A DNA stretch of 64,000 nucleotides. Source: Sphingobium sp. GTDB lineage: Bacteria > Pseudomonadota > Alphaproteobacteria > Sphingomonadales > Sphingomonadaceae. The stretch's first letter is position 1. Each line of letters starts with the position of its first letter. The notes beneath the pieces are model-generated. The model was not told the DNA's origin and ran no database searches. It saw only the letters and a list, made by a program, of their open reading frames with translations. The position numbers were made by a program, and so were the translations under genes. Shown here in pieces: positions 60,484 through 64,000 of this stretch. Location: NCBI GenBank assembly GCA_023266575.1, contig JAHFPV010000002.1, forward strand, positions 408,491 to 472,490. Direction: 5' to 3'.

Positions 60484-60873
60484 ATGACGCATTTGATGGG
60501 GATTATTCTAACGTTTTCAGGTTTGCCAGCTAGCTGTCCACCGGCTCCGCGTGATACAAACGCGATCGGCCCAGTTTTTCGTGTGCTCCACAATGGCAAC
60601 ACGGTAACGGCATATGATTGGCTTTCTCACCAAGCGCGTGGGGAGGTATTGAAGCCGGGAATGGACCCTTGTCGCTTCGCCTCGCTATCGCTGTTCAAGG
60701 ACCCGTCCGTGGTGAAGAAGTACAAAAATCTCAAAGACAAGACCCACGCCGCCGAACTTCATATCCCAGCGGATGTCGGCGCGCACACCACTAAGAAGAA
60801 CGGCCATGTCGATTTTTGGTGTGCCGATGGGAACGTCGTTTCTGGCTATGTAGCTCAGATAGTGAGTATCTGA
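60484..60873 (+). CDS. Unknown protein, first gene of the AT-rich island pair
   Basis: The frame can start at TTG 60469, ATG 60484 or ATG 60496; 60484 is used (129 residues). The N-terminus has a short hydrophobic stretch (LMGIILTFSGLPASC) that could be a weak signal or lipoprotein sequence, though the lipobox is imperfect. The body has PVFRVLHNGNTVTAYDWLSH, SLFKDPSVVKKYKNLKDK, LHIPADVGAHTTKKNGHVDF and ends VSGYVAQIVSI. I do not recognise the family. The stop and the next ATG share TGATATG, so the two genes are coupled. Codons are AT-richer than chromosome genes. Confidence 0.65.
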   Translation: MTHLMGIILTFSGLPASCPPAPRDTNAIGPVFRVLHNGNTVTAYDWLSHQARGEVLKPGMDPCRFASLSLFKDPSVVKKYKNLKDKTHAAELHIPADVGAHTTKKNGHVDFWCADGNVVSGYVAQIVSI

Positions 60874-60874
60874 T

Positions 60875-61903
60875 ATGGCGTCAGTCCACACCAAGGCGCA
60901 ATTTGAGCAGGTTTTGTTTTATTTAGATGGGCCACAACTTATTTCCTTGAGCATGGGGGACAAATCCAAGGTCGTTGCGGTCGCAACCGATAACATTGCA
61001 CGCCGAGGGTTCTTTGGGGCCAAGGTCAGCATTCACCAGTTTAGTGAATATCTGAACGAGCGGTTCGACCTTCGTTTCCTAATGGCTTATCCAGATCGTC
61101 ACACTTGGTTTGAGTTCGACCTACCGGCGGACAACGGCGATTTGGTCGATTTAACACCTGTCGAGTTAACCAAAGCTCGTATCAACTCATTATTGCCTGA
61201 TCACGGGCTTTTTGCACGAGATCATAGCGAAGACTATCAATCTATTGTATTTCCCGAGCAATCAGTTCAGCGTTTTAACGTAGATGGCAAGTGGGATATG
61301 AAAGAGTTTGGAAAATTTCACTCATACGTATCTGATCTTTACTCATTAAGCCGTAGCATCGACTTGTTCATCGATGAACAAGTCGAGATTGACCGAAAAC
61401 GCAAAGTTATGGAGTCTTTTGTAAAGCCTTGGGAGGGTGGAGGAAGCTACTATGGCTTCTTCCGTTCGCTAGGGGCGGCTGGCGGACGGGACTACCGACC
61501 AGACATTAAGGCTATACACTGGGCGTCACCTGGCCATATCGACATTGTCGGTGAGCATGAATCTTTCGAAAAGCTGAAGAATTTGCTTCGTCACTACGGT
61601 AAGAATCGTAAGGCTATCGTGGATAACTACGAACACCTCTGGTCATACCTCCATGAAATGAAGCTATTGAAATCAAATTCAAAACACTTGGATCGCAAGT
61701 CGGCTATCGCCATTGAAGTTGGAGTGCGAGCTAAGCTACTTTCACGGTCTTTAAATATCACTTCTTATCGAACGATGAAGAAGATGGCAGGGAATGATAC
61801 AGTCGTTGCAGGTAAAGTTCTTCTTGCAGCTCAACGCCGTACTGACAAGTTGTATAAGTTTTTCATCGAAGGGCGCGCTGCTATTGTAGGTGAGGTGATA
61901 TAG
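60875..61903 (+). CDS. Unknown protein, second gene of the AT-rich island pair
   Basis: A 342-residue soluble protein beginning one base after the upstream stop. The first 100 residues (FEQVLFYLDGPQLISL, then VSIHQFSEYLNERFDLRFL) have the layout of small domains of unknown function I associate with DUF6575-like proteins; this is a guess, not a match. The rest is helical and charged (SRSIDLFIDEQVEIDRKRK), with a Gly/Tyr patch PWEGGGSYYGFFRS and a basic C-terminus (KLLSRSLNITSYRTMKKM). No nuclease, kinase or helicase motif is obvious. Clearly lower GC than the chromosome. It converges on the helicase gene, 35 bases apart. Confidence 0.75.
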   Translation: MASVHTKAQFEQVLFYLDGPQLISLSMGDKSKVVAVATDNIARRGFFGAKVSIHQFSEYLNERFDLRFLMAYPDRHTWFEFDLPADNGDLVDLTPVELTKARINSLLPDHGLFARDHSEDYQSIVFPEQSVQRFNVDGKWDMKEFGKFHSYVSDLYSLSRSIDLFIDEQVEIDRKRKVMESFVKPWEGGGSYYGFFRSLGAAGGRDYRPDIKAIHWASPGHIDIVGEHESFEKLKNLLRHYGKNRKAIVDNYEHLWSYLHEMKLLKSNSKHLDRKSAIAIEVGVRAKLLSRSLNITSYRTMKKMAGNDTVVAGKVLLAAQRRTDKLYKFFIEGRAAIVGEVI

Positions 61904-61938
61904 CTGCCCTCTGTCTACTGGTCGTTGTGATCGGGAGA

Positions 61939-64000
61939 TTATGGATTAGGTTTTGCTACCACAGTGTCATAAAGACCGTATTGGGTCAGCCCTTGGTGGC
62001 TGTCGATGCCAGTATAGCGCAACGATGCTTCTTCATATCGGCGGAACGCGAACACAGCTGCGTTCATTCGCTCGGTGTTGAACACGTTAAGCCGGACAAG
62101 AAGGTGAAAGTCCTCAATGGTCAGACCAGTCACTGTCATAAACAGTTCTGGTTCAAGTTTGCGAATGATGTCCTGTAGATTGTTTTCACGGTAATCGGTG
62201 AGATACATAAAGGCTGGAATACGAGTCGCGAATTTTATCAATTTTTTTTGAACCTCTTTACGAAGCGATTTATATTCACGTTCCTCGTCGCTCAATTCCT
62301 TTTTTTCTTTTTCGGTTTGCTTACCATCCTTGGCTTTGTTTTTTAAGTCTTTGACCGTCTCGGCCTTGTTGATGATTGTCTCGATAACATTGTCGCCCAG
62401 CTCGCGCCAACCTTCGATCCGCCCCACTGCCGCCATCGCTTCTTCGTTTGAAAGCACTCGGCGCAGCGTGTCGTTGTCCACGTTCACAAGCATGGCTGAT
62501 TCCCACTTGCGCGCGAGCAGCGTGCCGGTGGTGCCGGACATTGCGTAATCTAAGATTTCGCCTGCATCCAACTGCTTCAAGATCGCCCCGTCATGCGCCA
62601 GGACTGGAAGGAAGGACACCAGATCACGCACTGCATTCTCAGGGTTCGGCTCGCTGGGAGACAGGGCGATGCCATAGTCTGAAAGCTGACGCAGCGCTCG
62701 CGTTGGTGCGAAATCGAAGACGAAACAAACGGGTTTCAGCACATCCTCACGGTTCGGATCGTCGCCATCGGGATTCTTGATCGACCAAGGGGACTGAACT
62801 CGGAAGGCTGCCTGAAAATAGGTTTCAGGCGATTTCAGGTTCCGCAGCATGAGGATGGAAGACCATTGCGGGACGGTGACCCCGGTGGCGAGCTTGCCGC
62901 AAGAAATCGTAATCGACTTGCTCTCAAAGCCGCTGCCGATAGCGTCTTTAACCGGCTTCAATGCCGCCAAACCCATGCCCGCTCCGCCACCAGCGGCCAT
63001 GATGACTTTGTATTCATGCCAAAAGACATTCTGCTTTTCTTCCAGTAGGTTTTTCATGGCCTGACATGAAGCGACATTAGGAAGAAACCAGAAGGCATGT
63101 TGGAGATAGGGCAACAGCCGCGCATTTTCGTATGGGAAGGGAGCTTTTGTGCCTGTTTTCAAATTCTCGATAGTCTGCGGATTATAAGACCCGCGAATGA
63201 TGTTCAGCCATTTCTGCACATCATCCTTGTGCTTGAAGGTCGCGAGCACACCGGTCCCACTGGCAGAAAAAAATTCGTTCAGGTCAAATTCGTCAAACTC
63301 ACCAGCGCTTGCGATGGCTGTCAGCTCTTCGGGCATCTGGTAGGTGAACAGGCTGAGCATGGGCAGCGCGCCATATGGATTCCGCTCTCCCGGATACGCG
63401 GTAGCGAAATCAGCCTTGGCGCGCTGTTCGTCGGTATAGGTCCAGTTGAAAATCTGCTCTTCGATAAACTCGCCTGTGGCCAGCGCCTTGAACGGTGTGC
63501 CGGAGAGATAGAGATAAGCGCGCGCCCTAATCGGCAAGAATTCGGATTCCGGTTCCAGAGGCTGTTGCAAATCAGCAGCTTTGGCATTGAGCCTCTCAAT
63601 CTCCTTTTCAGTTCTGGGCGATAGTAGAGCCTCTTCGCGAGCAATAGAGTCTTCTTCGCCCTCGAAAAGCTCTTTGGCGCTGTCCCGCCATGCCCCAAAA
63701 TGATACTCGTCGAAAACCACCAAATCCCAATTTACAGAGTGAATCCACTCGTTCTTGAGCTTGATGTTGCCCAAGACATCGCGTCCGAGAAGGTCTTGAA
63801 ATGACCCGAAATATACAAGCGGCTTGCTGCTATCATATTCGACCGATCCGTTTCCGGCATTCTGCGAACGATACTGCCATCCATCGAAAGCAACATGGTT
63901 TTCCAGGTCGGATTGCCAAGCATCCTCGACGGCGGGCTTAAAGGTAACCACCAACATTCGCTTAGCGGCCATTTTTTTGGCGAGTTGGTAGCTCGTAAAG
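61939..64000 (-). CDS. SF2 DEAD/DEAH helicase of restriction-modification type (partial, N-terminus beyond the window)
   Basis: The frame is still open at the right edge: the codons before the internal Met at 63972 read FTSYQLAKK, which looks like the helix after a Walker A loop, so the true N-terminus and Walker A lie outside. Visible motifs, numbered from that Met, are Ia (VVTFKPAVEDAW), II (DEYH, 88-91, in FDEYHFGAWRDS), III (LYLSGTPFKA), V (CGKLATGVTVPQWSS) and VI (TYFQAAFRVQSPW). The C-terminal 200 residues are helical and charged. Helicases of this kind drive DNA translocation in type I/III-like or Eco57I-type restriction systems. No methylase or nuclease is in view; they may lie beyond 64 kb. 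Confidence 0.85.
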   Translation of the reverse strand, partial: FTSYQLAKKMAAKRMLVVTFKPAVEDAWQSDLENHVAFDGWQYRSQNAGNGSVEYDSSKPLVYFGSFQDLLGRDVLGNIKLKNEWIHSVNWDLVVFDEYHFGAWRDSAKELFEGEEDSIAREEALLSPRTEKEIERLNAKAADLQQPLEPESEFLPIRARAYLYLSGTPFKALATGEFIEEQIFNWTYTDEQRAKADFATAYPGERNPYGALPMLSLFTYQMPEELTAIASAGEFDEFDLNEFFSASGTGVLATFKHKDDVQKWLNIIRGSYNPQTIENLKTGTKAPFPYENARLLPYLQHAFWFLPNVASCQAMKNLLEEKQNVFWHEYKVIMAAGGGAGMGLAALKPVKDAIGSGFESKSITISCGKLATGVTVPQWSSILMLRNLKSPETYFQAAFRVQSPWSIKNPDGDDPNREDVLKPVCFVFDFAPTRALRQLSDYGIALSPSEPNPENAVRDLVSFLPVLAHDGAILKQLDAGEILDYAMSGTTGTLLARKWESAMLVNVDNDTLRRVLSNEEAMAAVGRIEGWRELGDNVIETIINKAETVKDLKNKAKDGKQTEKEKKELSDEEREYKSLRKEVQKKLIKFATRIPAFMYLTDYRENNLQDIIRKLEPELFMTVTGLTIEDFHLLVRLNVFNTERMNAAVFAFRRYEEASLRYTGIDSHQGLTQYGLYDTVVAKPNP

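Overview
The window comes from a high-GC alphaproteobacterium, almost certainly a sphingomonad (Sphingomonadales; Sphingobium, Sphingomonas or Novosphingobium type). The evidence is a class I lysyl-tRNA synthetase, a tonB-exbB-exbD-exbD cluster, exosortase-A-type exopolysaccharide genes, a class I PHA synthase with a phasin, a heme oxygenase-bacteriophytochrome operon, and intergenic palindromes of a kind I recall from sphingomonads. The species cannot be told. No rRNA, complete tRNA, CRISPR array, insertion sequence or replication origin was found.

Layout. 0-9.3 kb: a secreted methyltransferase-like lipoprotein (cut by the window edge), prfB, penicillin-binding protein 1A and an AMIN-domain amidase on the minus strand, then rne with a roughly 0.5 kb leader. 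9.3-15.7 kb: an M48 peptidase and a DsbA-like protein, then the rpmH-rnpA-yidD-yidC-engB cluster, a PhnA-like and a DoxX-like protein. 15.8-20.5 kb: cstA-ybdD, an XdhC-like protein, and a CI-like (HTH plus S24) repressor divergent from two small genes, with three regularly spaced operator-like boxes between them. 20.5-25.4 kb: exosortase-A-type glycosyltransferase and O-ligase genes and a PfpI-like protein. 25.5-30.9 kb: topoisomerase IB, an MscS channel, a dipeptide epimerase, an ABC exporter and a PilZ protein. 31-34.8 kb: the TonB energy-transducing cluster. 34.9-45 kb: hom, glpX, a MerC-like protein, a MASE1-PAS-GGDEF cyclase, catalase, clpS, phasin and phaC. 45.1-54.1 kb: an aminotransferase, an orphan 2Fe-2S oxidoreductase subunit, a DODA-type dioxygenase, bphP-bphO, and two RcnB-like proteins flanking a prolyl-4-hydroxylase-like enzyme. 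54.2-60 kb: lysS, a second PilZ protein, a DinG/Rad3-type helicase with SixA, and a MerR regulator.

From about 60.17 kb to the right edge the base composition turns distinctly AT-richer. This stretch holds two coupled genes of unknown function and, facing them, an SF2 helicase of the restriction-modification type that runs off the window. It looks like the edge of an acquired, possibly defence-related island. A tRNA-3'-end-like 16-mer lies at its boundary.

The best candidates for something new are the unknown gene pair next to the restriction-type helicase (60.5-64 kb), the CI/Cro-like divergent switch with three operator boxes (19.1-20.5 kb), an rnpA reading frame that stays open through all of rpmH (11.7-12.3 kb), and the families of intergenic palindromes.
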